NCBI GenBank assembly: GCA_001579985.1
Contig: LRSR01007129.1
Coordinates: forward strand, 1 to 33,700
DNA from: Hypsibius dujardini
Taxonomy: Eukaryota > Tardigrada > Eutardigrada > Parachela > Hypsibiidae
Reading direction: 5' to 3'
DNA: 33,700 nucleotides
In this document: piece after piece, positions 11,101-20,835 of the stretch
Numbering within the stretch: position 1 is the stretch's first letter
How the letters are laid out: each line of letters starts with the position of its first letter
Notes under the pieces: generated by a model
Database searches by the model: none
Told to the model about the DNA's origin: nothing
The model's input: the letters and a program-made list of their open reading frames with translations, nothing else
Made by a program: the position numbers and the translations under genes

Positions 11101-11750
11101 TCCCGTGCCCGTCACCAACCTGCAGCGTCACGTGGTATACACGCGGTATACAGTGTGAGGTTGTGTATGTGGCGCACCGTCTCGGAGATGACAACTCTTT
11201 CTTCAGTCAATAAATCAACCAGCATAAAATTCCCCAAACCACATCAGTCAATGATGAATCACTGCGCTTGATTGATCTCTTAGAGCTTCTCCATTTGTAC
11301 CAATGCTAGTCCTTTCTCTTCCGTCAAAACACCAGTTTGTTTTTCCCGCCCACACCAGAAATTTGTTACCTTTGTCCAGATATTTTGGGTGCTCTCACAC
11401 CGGATGAAAAACGATATAATGCAGTACTAAATGAAGCAATCAATGGAGCGCACGTATCAAACCAACCAAGTCAATCAATTAATTGAACACACAGTCAAAC
11501 GCACATGTTTACAATAGATCAATCAACCACACGAGCAAATGCACTACAATCTTCAGTTAATTTTCTAGTTCCTCCACCCGAAACTCCCGTGCCCGTCACA
11601 AACCTGTAGCGTTACGCGGTACAATGTGTGGCCACGCGTGTGGCGCACAGTCTCAGAGACGACAAAATGCCAGGACGCTTTGCTACGGTCCGGGGCTGTA
11701 AGCGTTATGAGGTGCGGCGACGAAGACATATCCCGCTCCGTGCATATCAT
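4775..11750 (-). CDS. RPS6KC1: RPS6KC1-like protein: PX domain, MIT domain, kinase-like domain (complete)
   Basis: Sixteen exons: 11750-11604, 10544-10509, 10003-9883, 9779-9664, 9559-9444, 8688-8222, 7993-7872, 7803-7747, 7662-7591, 7469-7275, 6875-6343, 6069-5720, 5510-5418, 5349-5264, 5188-5093, 4879-4775. They sum to 2712 nt, 903 aa plus TGA. Residues about 27-135 are a PX phosphoinositide-binding domain (VWWKRYSDFQTLH, EERRQAA). Residues about 295-355 are a MIT domain (AGDFEVSFGLYKLGIDILL). The kinase-like part runs from about 395 to the end, split by an acidic Ser-rich insert (exons 11-12). The VAIK-type Lys is kept (ETLVLK), HRD is CGD (764-766), DFG is absent (GHIRLTYF), and APE is kept (HVAPE). 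The tail has LLKFNP-like and HPFF motifs (MLKFSPRERL, HPFFQAVDW). Human RPS6KC1 has the same order and the same degenerate kinase motifs; it acts on endosomes. The start is the first ATG after an in-frame TAG; its exact position is uncertain. Confidence 0.9.
4981..5056. repeat. (GTCT)n microsatellite, RPS6KC1-like intron 15
   Basis: This is a nearly pure tetranucleotide array with one GTGTCT interruption. It lies between exons 4879-4775 and 5188-5093. Confidence 0.95.
5583..5690. repeat. Degenerate GCCT/GTCT array, RPS6KC1-like intron 12
   Basis: A run of GCCTGCCTGCTT and GTCTGTCT units with frequent single-base variants. Confidence 0.85.
6180..6312. repeat. Degenerate CAGA array, RPS6KC1-like intron 11
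   Basis: ACAGACAGACAG units, purest at 6267-6310, with variant AAAC and AAGC units to the left. Confidence 0.85.
7018..7232. repeat. Degenerate CAGA array, RPS6KC1-like intron 10
   Basis: About 215 bases of ACAGACAG/GCAGACAG units. Read on the other strand it makes long artefactual open frames full of Cys, Leu, Ser and Val. Confidence 0.85.
8030..8106. repeat. Minisatellite of about 35 bp, just over two copies
   Basis: The unit GCCGGT-GCACTCAT-TCTGTTTGGCTGTTTGGCT repeats in tandem directly before the TCTG array in intron 6 of the RPS6KC1-like gene. Confidence 0.85.
8131..8180. repeat. (GTCT)n microsatellite, RPS6KC1-like intron 6
   Basis: A pure run of about twelve units. Confidence 0.95.
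8760..8875. repeat. CAGA/CAGT array with a 12-bp sub-repeat
   Basis: CAGTCAGTCAG units are followed by AGAAAGGCAGAC repeated three to four times in intron 5 of the RPS6KC1-like gene. Confidence 0.85.
10718..11194. repeat. Tandem duplication, copy B (contains broken copy of the first PX exon)
   Basis: This segment is a diverged copy of about 11201-11665, offset 482-483 bases. Shared anchors include CAGTCAATGATG (10763 and 11245), GATTGATCTCTTAGAGC (10788 and 11270) and CTAGTTCCTCCACCCG (11082 and 11565). It lies inside intron 1 of the RPS6KC1-like gene. Confidence 0.85.
11112..11194 (-). pseudogene. Decayed copy of the first PX exon
   Basis: On the minus strand the copy reads SETVRHIHNLTLY, against SETVRHTRGHTLY in the working exon, and keeps a CAG|GTTGGT donor. 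Just before the donor it carries a net 13-base insertion that duplicates ACCGCGTGTAT, shifting the frame so the exon no longer ends in phase 0 as exon 2 requires. No start codon or clear acceptor is in frame upstream. I read it as a pseudo-exon. Confidence 0.7.
11201..11665. repeat. Tandem duplication, copy A (contains the working PX exon)
   Basis: This is the partner of 10718-11194. Its right part covers the 3' end of coding exon 1 (donor CAG|GTTTGT at 11604/11603). Homology stops inside the exon near 11665, so only the 3' part of the exon was duplicated. Confidence 0.85.
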
Positions 11751-13044
11751 ATGATGAGGGGGCTCTGACTCATACAATAAGCCGCCGTCCTATCTTCTTT
11801 GCAAATAATTTTCGGCCTCTTTTTTTGTGGCAAATTAAAAGATTGGAAAATTTCACGTGTGGAGGCGTGATGTTGTTGATAAGAAACGAACGCGGCGGCG
11901 TAAAATTAATCATCAGGTTGTTGTTGATTTTGCACCGGGGGTCCGAGGCGGTTCCGGGGCGAGACCACACCCTATGGACCCCTGACGGACATAACAATTC
12001 GAAAGGTCACCGCGCCAAGCCATGGCAACCCACAGAAAATTTGGAAAAATCTAAATTGTCGCATGAAAATTCTGTTAAATTATTTTCTGCTAAATTTGCT
12101 TGATTGTTTTTCCACAGAGTGATTTTCGCCTGTGAAAATCGGTAATTTGTCGTGTGGCCTCGAGGATTCGGTCTGCCGACCAGCGTGACTGTAGTGTCAG
12201 CAGGCCTAAGCTTTCGGTTTGTAGACCAGTTGAACTGGTCGATGACCGAAGCCTTTGTTCGATGACGAGAGGGAAATTGCCTAATGCTGTCCGCGGCTCA
12301 CCGCTCAGACATCCGGTGACCGCTGGCCGTTTGGGCCGCCACACTGCGAAGTAGGCGTATAAAATTAATAATCCTACCTACCAAAATTAACTAGCTCTCA
12401 TGACAGGATTTTATCTGAGCACTGAATTGATTGCCTTTAAATTAATATTCTTAGACTAATACGAGGCTCGCAACTCCAATTTCCAGCAGAATTAAGGTAA
12501 ATTTAACGAAACATACGTCTCCCAAAGATTCCCACAAGAACAAACATTTTATACACAGGAATTGTTTACCGAGTATCCAATAACGTTTAGTTTGGATCGA
12601 GAATCGGCCAATTGTAAAGACAGGAAATGCCGAGGCAACCAGCCCAACAGGGGCAGGCGCGAAGTAGACCGTGTTTACATTAGGCCATTTCCCCGTTGGT
12701 GAGTCACATAACACCACACACAGTGCATCAGAGACACAGTGAGCGAGTGAAAATTTTCGAGCTGCGTGTGTGTGTCGGTCGCCGTCTTCTCTCTCGATGT
12801 GTGATCGAGATCGTCAACACACACCACACGAAAAGTCCCCTCTTTGGTTCGCTACTACTGCTGCGTGTGCTGTGAGGAGAAAAGATTCTAATTTTCCCCT
12901 TGCCCCCTCGAGTTGTTTGTGTGTGTTTGTATCATCACTTTAAACTCTCCGGGTCCTATCCGTATGTAAGATAGGACACATCTTTTTTTTCTCCCTATAC
13001 CACATACCCATACACCCATCCCTCCATCCAAGCTGGCCGGGGAA
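11751..13044. promoter_or_regulatory. Divergent intergenic region, candidate bidirectional promoter
   Basis: About 1.3 kb separates the start codons of the RPS6KC1-like gene (minus) and CK1-alpha (plus). It must hold both promoters and 5' untranslated regions. GC-richer blocks lie near 11930-12350 and 12770-12860. A perfect 8-base inverted repeat with one central base (GACCAGTT G AACTGGTC) spans 12224-12240. Open frames at 12090-12354 on both strands match no family I recognise. Confidence 0.45.
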
Positions 13045-16000
13045 ATGAATAATCTCGGGATCGTCGCCCGCGGGGAGTTCATCGTGGCCGGACGCTACCG
13101 TCTGGTCAGGAAGATCGGGGGCGGCTCCTTCGGGGACATCTACCTGGGGATCTCCATCACCAGCGGGGAGGAGGTGGCAGTCAAGCTCGAGCCCAAGACC
13201 GCAGCGCATCCGCAGCTCATGTACGAGAGCAAACTCTACAAGATCCTGCAGGGCGGAGTGGGCATACCACATATTCGGTGAGTAGCCTTTACCTTGATTG
13301 CCTGATTGGCGGTGTGAGTTTTGCATTTTTGTAGTGTGATGCAGCGCTCTAGTTGATTGATTGATTTGCGTGGAAGCTCGATGGTTGATTGACTTGATTG
13401 ACGAGTTTTCAATGGGGCGTTGATTACTGCGGTTGATTGATTGAATTTTGATGTTTGGTTTCGTTCGTGCATCTTTTGCATGGTTGATTGATTTGATTGC
13501 TTGGCTTTTGATTTTTCACTAGTTGCAAGGGTTGATTGTTGATTTAATCGAATTCTGTCTTCTCCTCTCGGTTGATTGATTGATTCGCCCTGATTGTCCA
13601 TGCGTTCGTTCTCCGTGCCCTCTCTGCTTCTGTGTTCTCCAAGAGTTCTACCGTGAAACCGCAAGATGTCCTGAGACCTTAGAAGGCGATTTTCGGTGGG
13701 AAACAACTGCGACGACGTCAACGGAGTTTTCTTGATCGACTCAACGACACATGGCCTCTTTTTGAAGACGACCACAACCAACTTTCGTCCGCTGCTGAAA
13801 GCTGTTTTGCCCTCCTTATTCGCCTAAAAAGACGCATTCGTTTGTGTATATTTACATACCCTGCCTTGGAACGGTTCCGGTCCTCTCAATTCCCCTCTAC
13901 GTGGAGAATGGAGGAATTCGACCACGTGGTTCGATTATTCGATTCACACACACGCTTCGATTGACTGTGCCCACAGCCAATGACCTCGTCGTGGATCGAT
14001 TCGCTCACCTTTCACTGTTTTAGTACCCCTATGCACCCCGCCAACTTATTGCTAGTAACTTTCCCAGAAAATCCACCGTGGAGTAGGACGAGTTGGTCAT
14101 TTGCGTTTTGCAATCCACTTCGACCACTTTAACATGGGAGTCTACGGAGCGCTGGCCGAACTTGGCTAGGACACTTTCCATTCCCTCTTCTGCTCTCAGT
14201 GACTTCGTGGTGGATCAATTTGCTCATGTCTCACTGTTTTAGCATCCTTATACATCCTGCCAACTTATTTCCAGTAAATGTTCCGGGAAATCACCGTGGA
14301 TTAGGAAGAGTTGGTCCTTTTGTCTGTTGCAGCCAATCTCGGTCACTTTAATATGGGAGTCTACCGAGTGGTGGCCAAACTTGGCCGGGAGACTTTCGAT
14401 TTTGTCTTTTCCGTTCTGATGATTCGTATTTGACCTCTCTGTTGGCTTCAGAATTATTCATCAATTATTCTTGAAGGTTTTGGTTGACTCAAAGGGGGAA
14501 GTTTTATAAGGACGTCGGTCAATTTATTGGATCAATTGGACGTCCACTTCTCCTCGTCGAGAGACGTCCTCGACGAAGTTCACAGATATCGTCATTGGTA
14601 CGGCGCGGTGGAATGACTTCGCGGATGACGATGTCAAGGACCTTGAGGCGCGCAATGATGTGTGGGGTGTGATGAAGTCATTTTCTTCGCTGCTGTATCG
14701 TGCGTGCGTCGTCGTCGTCGTCGCGGAGGATTCCCCGAGACGGATGACGACTTCACCTTTCCTGTTATCACCAGCAACACAGCAAGGGTCGTCTTTTGTC
14801 ACGCGGATCTGGTTCCGGGGATGTCCGTGTACTGCTTTGCTAATCAGTGCTCCCCCTTCCTCACCGAATTATTATTGATATTGTTTGTCTATTGATCAGT
14901 GGGTCCGTTTTGTCTTGAATACTCATTACTCTTCACTTGTACAATTGATTAAATTAATAATTAAATCAAACAACGAAATAAGTGTTTTAATTTAATTCCA
15001 AGTGTACTGCATTAGATAGATTTAGTTCAATTTTGGCAGTTTGCTTTAGATTTTTTATTTCTTTTTTATCTTATTTTATACTTTCGGAAAAAAGATTTAT
15101 AATGATAATTTATCAATTAAACTTGGTACGAATTTCATTTTATGTTTTAAGGCAATCAACAAATATATTTTTTGGTTATGATATAATTTATTAATAGCTA
15201 TAGGATGTTTTTCTTGTATAAAATATCATCGATATCTTTCCCGGCACTCGGGGCGGCGCTGAATGCGTCTATTAATGCTTACAATACGACGCATTGTTTG
15301 CGAATGCAATGATTGCACGATGGATTTGTGGACCGTGGAAGGAAGGAACCTGATTGAGGAGCTATACCGTGCGCTGCAATTGTTTGAGAGACCTCGCTGG
15401 GGAAAATGGTGCCGCTGCTGCTGCGACTGCTGCGACTGCTGCTGATCTACAACAAATGCTCACCGGACGCGAACAGCAATTACGAGGGCGGCGCAACTTC
15501 GTTGCTGGCGATACACCGACTCGATGGTGATAGTGAAAGCTGAGCTGTTTCTGCTGCACTGCATTGCGATCATGCAAGCCAGGAAATGCTTTACCTGCTT
15601 GTTCCGATTCGAAGAACTTGCGCCGCGGTTTAGCAATTCAGTCCAAAACGACCCGGAGGGATTGATTACAGAGTGTCTTGTTTGTTTGCTTTTAGCCTAA
15701 TGAACTGTCTGCCTATGTCTGGTTGTCTGCCTGCCTGTTTGATGGGCTGTCTGTCTGTCAGTCCACTTGTCTTTAAGCCGATTTTTCTTCTTTTAACTGT
15801 CTTCCTGTCTCTGTTTGTGTATGTTGAGCTCTTCTGTCTGTCTCCACTATATTCTACAGTACCAGGTACTAATAATGAGTTTGGCCCGAGAGAAGCGAAT
15901 TGCACGACTTTTGTCTTCTTCCATTAAGTAGTAATAATTTTTCTGTAATGGCTACGATCGATTGATTGATTGGCAGATTGATTGATTGATTGTCATATTA

Positions 16001-18420
16001 GCTAACGGTTTCGTTTGTTCCAGATGGTACGGCACGGAGAGGGAGTACAACGTCCTGGTGATGGACCTGCTCGGACCGTCCCTCGAAGATCTCTTCAATT
16101 TCTGCGGCCGCCGCTTCACCATCAAAACCGTGCTCATGCTGGCCGACCAGGTATACTACTAGACCTGTATGACTTTCATTACCCCCCATCGCGTCCATGT
16201 CTTGTCTGTTTGTTGGTCTTAGTTTTTTGTCTGTCTGATCAAATTGTCTCTGTGCCTATCTGTCTGCCTGTCTGCCTGACTGCCTGCCTGCCTGCCTGCC
16301 TGCCTGTATGTGCTGGTGCGTGTTTGTCTGTGATCAGGTATACCGTCATTACCACCAATCTCTTATTTCCGTACAGTCACTTTGCTTGGGGGTAGTTGCG
16401 CATGCTCTGGTTTTTTTTCTATATTGGTATTGGCCTGAGTGCGCAGACAGAAAAACAGAGATTAAGACACCGATGTCTGACTAGTGAGTTGAGAGAGAGA
16501 GACCCAGAGAGCCTGTTATGTCACTGCGCAAAGTGAGATTTTTCTAAAGAAGCTGCCGTGGAGAAAAAAGCACCTACCTGCCTACCTTACCCCTTGTGGG
16601 TAGTGGTAATGAGGAGTAAGTCTGAGACTGGTGAGAAAGGTGATATGTTAACCGGGTTTACGTAAATCTCTGCTGGCATCAGCTCGATCGCGTCTCAGGT
16701 CTCACAGACAGACAGACAAACTCAGACAAGACAGGCAGATAGTCAACTCACCCCCGCGGAGTGTCTGTCAGGCGGTGAAATCGAGCGGAAACCCTGACGT
16801 AGTGTGTTGTGTGTGTTGGGGGGAAGAGAAACCAGACACGCAATTACCTTTTCCATTTTGGCACCTGCTGTTTTGATCTTGAAATTTAGAGTGAAATGTG
16901 TCTCTCTCTCTGTCTAGGGGGTGACGTAATTGGACTGACTAAACTAACAGAGACTGATTTGTTGTGTCGGTGTCTGTAGATGATTGCACGAGTGGAGTAC
17001 GTCCATAATCGCAACTTCATCCACCGAGACATTAAGCCGGACAACTTCCTCATGGGCATCGGACGGCACTGCAACAAGGTATGACGATGAGGATGGGATA
17101 GGAATGAGACAGACTTTTGCATACGCAAGCTGACTGATGAACTTGCACAGTCAGTCAGAGAGGTATGCAGGCAGACAGGCAAACAGACAGACGTATAAAT
17201 ATATAGACATATAGTGAGACAGACAGACATACCGACAAACGAGCACAAGGAGCCAGGAATATTTTCAGGCGTCTAGATTAAACAGTCAGTTAGGCAGTCC
17301 GGCAGATGATCACATCTGTCTGCTGTTGGTGCGACATGTTCGCTTCATAGTTTCTACGAATTGAACAGCGGCGTTTCGTTTTCTAGCTTTTCCTGATCGA
17401 CTTCGGTCTGGCCAAAAAGTACCGAGACAGTCGCACGCGCCAACATATTCCGTATCGTGAGGACAAGAATTTAACCGGAACTGCCCGTTATGCGTCCATA
17501 AATGCCCATCTCGGCATTGAGCAGAGGTATGCGACACGGCACACGCGCTTGGTTTTACTTTGCTTCCGTCTTCTGTCTGTTTGCGTCTATGTTGCTACTT
17601 TTCCCGTTTGGCGTGATTCAAATGGTTTTTATATGTGGTGCTTTGCTCATGATTTTATGTTCCACGGCATGACCGTCTTGCCTCATTGTTGTGGTCTTAT
17701 GCTCGTAAGATGGTCGTCGAGATGAGTTGAAGATTGACACGCCAAGCTCGTCGTTGTTAAATGTTATTGATACTGTACCTGATATTGCCGATTAACCTGC
17801 CTGTTGTTTTTCCACCGTATCATTTATTAAATATGTGTTTCTGTTTACAGCCGGCGTGATGATATGGAATCTCTCGGCTACGTAATGATGTACTTTAACC
17901 GTGGCAGTCTTCCCTGGCAGGGTCTGAAAGCCGCCAATAAGAAGCAGAAGTACGAGAAAATTAGCGAACGCAAGATGACCACGGTGGTCGAAAGTCTGTG
18001 CAAGGTAAGCAACTCGTCTTTCAGTCTGTCTATCTGCTATTCTGTCTGTCTGTCTGTTTGTCTGACTTTTTGTCTCTCTCCGTTTGTCTGTCAGTCTGCT
18101 GGTCCATGTATGTGTCCGAATGTTTTGACTGTGCAATCAGTTGATCAATTACGCCTTAAATTTGACTGAATGTTCTTTCCTACGTGTAGGGATACCCGGC
18201 GGAGTTCGCCATGTACCTCAACTATTGCCGGGGGCTGCGCTTCGAAGAGGCGCCCGATTACATGTACCTTCGCCAGCTATTCCGCATTCTGTTCCGCACG
18301 CTGAACCACCAGTACGACTACGTGTTTGACTGGACGCTGTTGAAGCAAAAAGCCGCCACCGTCGCACAGGGCGGATCCGCCGCCACACCCGGTGTGGCCA
18401 CCACCGCCGCCATCCACTGA
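13045..18420 (+). CDS. CSNK1A1: Casein kinase I, alpha isoform (complete)
   Basis: Six exons: 13045-13277, 16024-16150, 16980-17078, 17387-17526, 17851-18004, 18190-18420. They total 984 nt, 327 aa plus TGA, close to the usual 337 aa. Motifs in order: glycine loop [16 protein letters not shown] lysine, [12 protein letters not shown] hinge region, HRDIKPDN catalytic loop, DFGLAKKY, the CK1 signature [18 protein letters not shown], and LPWQGLKA. Catalytic residues are intact. The last exon continues to [11 protein letters not shown] and a short Ala/Thr/Gly tail. CK1-alpha is a constitutive Ser/Thr kinase that primes beta-catenin for degradation, among other roles. The N-terminus ([20 protein letters not shown]) matches the alpha, not delta/epsilon, subtype. 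The start is the only ATG giving this N-terminus. Confidence 0.97.
13345..13600. repeat. Interspersed TTGATTGAT runs, CK1-alpha intron 1
   Basis: GGTTGATTGATT phrases recur every 30-60 bases. They are separated by unrelated sequence, so this is not a simple microsatellite. Confidence 0.75.
13981..14400. repeat. Tandem duplication of about 219 bp, two diverged copies
   Basis: Copy 1 begins TGACCTCGTCGTGGATCGAT at 13981 and copy 2 begins TGACTTCGTGGTGGATCAAT at 14200. Further matching pairs follow in the same order, for example CACTGTTTTAG and CTTTAACATGGGAGTCTACG against CTTTAATATGGGAGTCTACC. Confidence 0.85.
16202..16330. repeat. TCTG/GCCT array, CK1-alpha intron 2
   Basis: TGTCTGTC and GCCTGCCTGCCT units, purest at 16263-16311. 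A CAGACAGA run of opposite sense lies in the same intron at about 16704-16740. Confidence 0.85.
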
Positions 18421-20835
18421 GACGGAGGTCCGTCATGCGCCTGGATGACTGATTCGAGAGCGAAAAAAAAACACAGAGCAGCCCGAAACAATATCAAGTT
18501 TGGTTCACCACACGCCCCGATAACCGGAAGAGAGGATGCAGTCGTCGAAGATTGTCGAAGACGTCTCCCGTTTTCTCTCTTCTCTCTCTCTCAGCTGTAT
18601 AACCCCTCTTCTGTGCGAGAGCAATGTTTTTTAATCAGTGTCATCATCTCCTCCTCAAGTCCCCGTCGTCATCACTTCAACACACGCCCCCATCGTTCTC
18701 TTTTTTGCGGCAGAATTGTGTATAAGCGAAAGAGGGGAAGACTAATACATTTGGTGGTGGTTGATTGGTTGATTGACTGATTGGGGTTTGTCGTCGTCGT
18801 TTATTCGATTTGTATGTTTTTGATTCTATGCGGGAGAGATGGTAAAGGTCCTGCAGGTAGCAGGGAGCTCTGTGTGTGTTACGTCGAGCGGATTTTTCAG
18901 TGTGGTCCTTCGGCTGAGCACTCACGCACAGTCTCTGCTTTTCCCCTTCTTCTTTTTTGGTTTCCCCTCTCCCCCGTATTGACATCATTTCATGCCCTGT
19001 TGTGTATCGAGAATCGGATGAATGGATGATGCCAGGTGTTTCGTCTCCCACCCGGGAGTGGGGGACGTTCTTTTGGTCAGAATAAAAACCTTCTAATGGA
19101 TCAAACGATAACCTAATCTTCAATAAAAACCGTCTAGTGGATCAAATAAAGAAAAATGCGCTGGTCGTGAGCGATACTAGAAAAACCATGCCCAGTACAG
19201 GAGCGCAGTTTCACTTCGAATTATACAAATCCACCAGCTCTGGAATTCCATTGTACGTGTGTGGAATTGGAGTGGCTCTCATTCCAAATCCGTTCTATGA
19301 TGGGCATGTAACAGCACAGCAGCGTCTTGGTAAGGACGATCCCTATTTCCACGGCCAATCTCGTCGCCTGGAATTGGAGAGAGTTTGGAATGATCAATTG
19401 GAATCTGGATTTGGACTTTGTAGATCCCAAGAGGCGTGGCTTAACAGTCACTCGCCAGCTGATCGCGATCACTGAAACACAAAAACTCGCACCAGGCTTT
19501 CTCCGCCATGCTTTCCTATTTCCCCTTCACCGCCGCTGCAGCACTTCCCCCGTCTTCTACCACTTTTCCCCTGCCATTTCCGCATTAATTTGAATTACGA
19601 TTCTGATCGCCATCGCGGATGACTTGCAAGTACGGTCGGTCTACATGCATTCACCCCTCAATTTTTCCGCGTGGCCACAATGTTCAGCTGACCAAGTTAA
19701 AGAGCATTACATCATTCCGTGGTGTTGTGATCGAAGGCAGTGGAGGAAAGGGCTCTAACATAGTCAGTCAAGCATTGTGGCCGGGCCTTTAAATGACGCT
19801 GGCCTCAATTTGGCTTGCTCTCCTATAGATTTCCTTTCTTCTCCGGTGGTTCGTCATCAGAGTTCCCCAGAACCGTCCGTTATCTGGCAAAGTCATCACA
19901 CCGCGCCGGAAACGGCTGCTGCTGGACCGCACGTGAGAGTGAAGACAAGGTACGTGTCTCTCACTTTTCCCGTACGGACATTTTCTTTGAGGTTTTGCTC
20001 TCCGACCACAATTTTCTCCAGTTTCCCTCACTCGAATTCCACATTTTCGGAATTTTCAGATGATTCTCTGATTTTAAATTCTGTCGGCGTTGGAGTTCCA
20101 TGTGTGGTTTGGTTGGAAATTGGGCGGCGAAAGGTAGGCTTTTGAGGTAGTCGGAAGTGGTCGCACTTTTGTGTAGCTTTCAGCGGTTGATTGTTGATTA
20201 GCTGATTCGATTTAGTTTTACGCTGGTATTGTATAAATAACGTGTTTAAATTTAAATAAATGCTTTGAGATATCAATTTCTGTTTGTGGATCTTGCAGTT
20301 AAGAAATATATTGTTATTGCTTGTTATAAAATAAAGACCGCTGTAGTCAGTCGATGCATTTAAGAGTACCGTTTAAAATTTAGATACGCTTAAACAACAC
20401 TCTTTCACGCAGTTCCGGGTTCTACTCCGATCATGACTTTGGTTGAATATCCCATTTTTGCTCCCCCTAATTCCGGTAATTTATGTGTATTAGATTTACT
20501 TTTTTCGCAAGTTTGAAGAGAACGGAATACGCGACCGTGTTTGCATGCATTTCGAATATAGATCATTGATCGATTGATTGATTGATTGATTTGCTGCATA
20601 ATTTTGATAGTTTGATATAGCTCTCGCCTTGTGTAATACTCTACACAGAAGAAATAATTTAATTTGGATTAATTGATTGGTTCTTTTTGAGACTGCCTGG
20701 ATAAGATCAAAGAATTGTTTTTTCCCCCGATTATTTCAGATTTCTGTTATTTTCAGATTCTATGCTGGGTTGAATTGAAGCACCACCTAGAGTATTTTGG
20801 CTCAATTGATCGGAGCTGCGGACGAAAGAAAGAAA
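18421..20835. other. 3' UTR of CK1-alpha and intergenic region
   Basis: The 3' UTR probably runs to about 19110-19160, where two AATAAA signals lie. From about 19200 to 19480 GGAATT/AATTCC words are frequent. The rest up to 20835 shows no gene I recognise. A possible 3' splice acceptor (TTATTTTCAG, ending 20757) lies upstream of the KLHDC3 start and could bound a 5' UTR exon or a trans-splice site. Confidence 0.5.
19081..19152 (+). terminator. Polyadenylation signals in a 41-bp tandem duplication
   Basis: AATAAA occurs at 19081 and again at 19122, each followed by a similar string (AACC-TCTA-TGGATCAAA). The unit of 41 bases is duplicated. It lies about 660 bases past the CK1-alpha stop codon and is the first strong poly(A) signal on this strand. 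Confidence 0.6.

Larger units (their letters stand above)
13278..16023 (+). other. CK1-alpha intron 1 (2.7 kb) with several repeat types
   Basis: The intron begins GTGAGT and ends TTCCAG. It holds a TTGATTGAT-rich stretch (about 13345-13600), a two-copy tandem duplication (13981-about 14400), a GC-richer block with unassigned open frames (about 14480-14895, and 15263-15620 with CTGCTGCGACTG repeats), an AT-rich block (about 14930-15240) and a TCTG-type array (about 15700-15850). I recognise no gene within it. Confidence 0.7.

Noticed and set aside
11112-11194. Copy B of the PX exon as a functional alternative exon
   Set aside because: The 13-base net insertion breaks the frame before the donor, and no start codon or good acceptor is seen.
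12090-12354. Overlapping open frames of 66-84 codons upstream of CK1-alpha
   Set aside because: Both strands are open over a GC-rich patch, there is no family similarity and no splice or start context; more likely promoter or repeat sequence.
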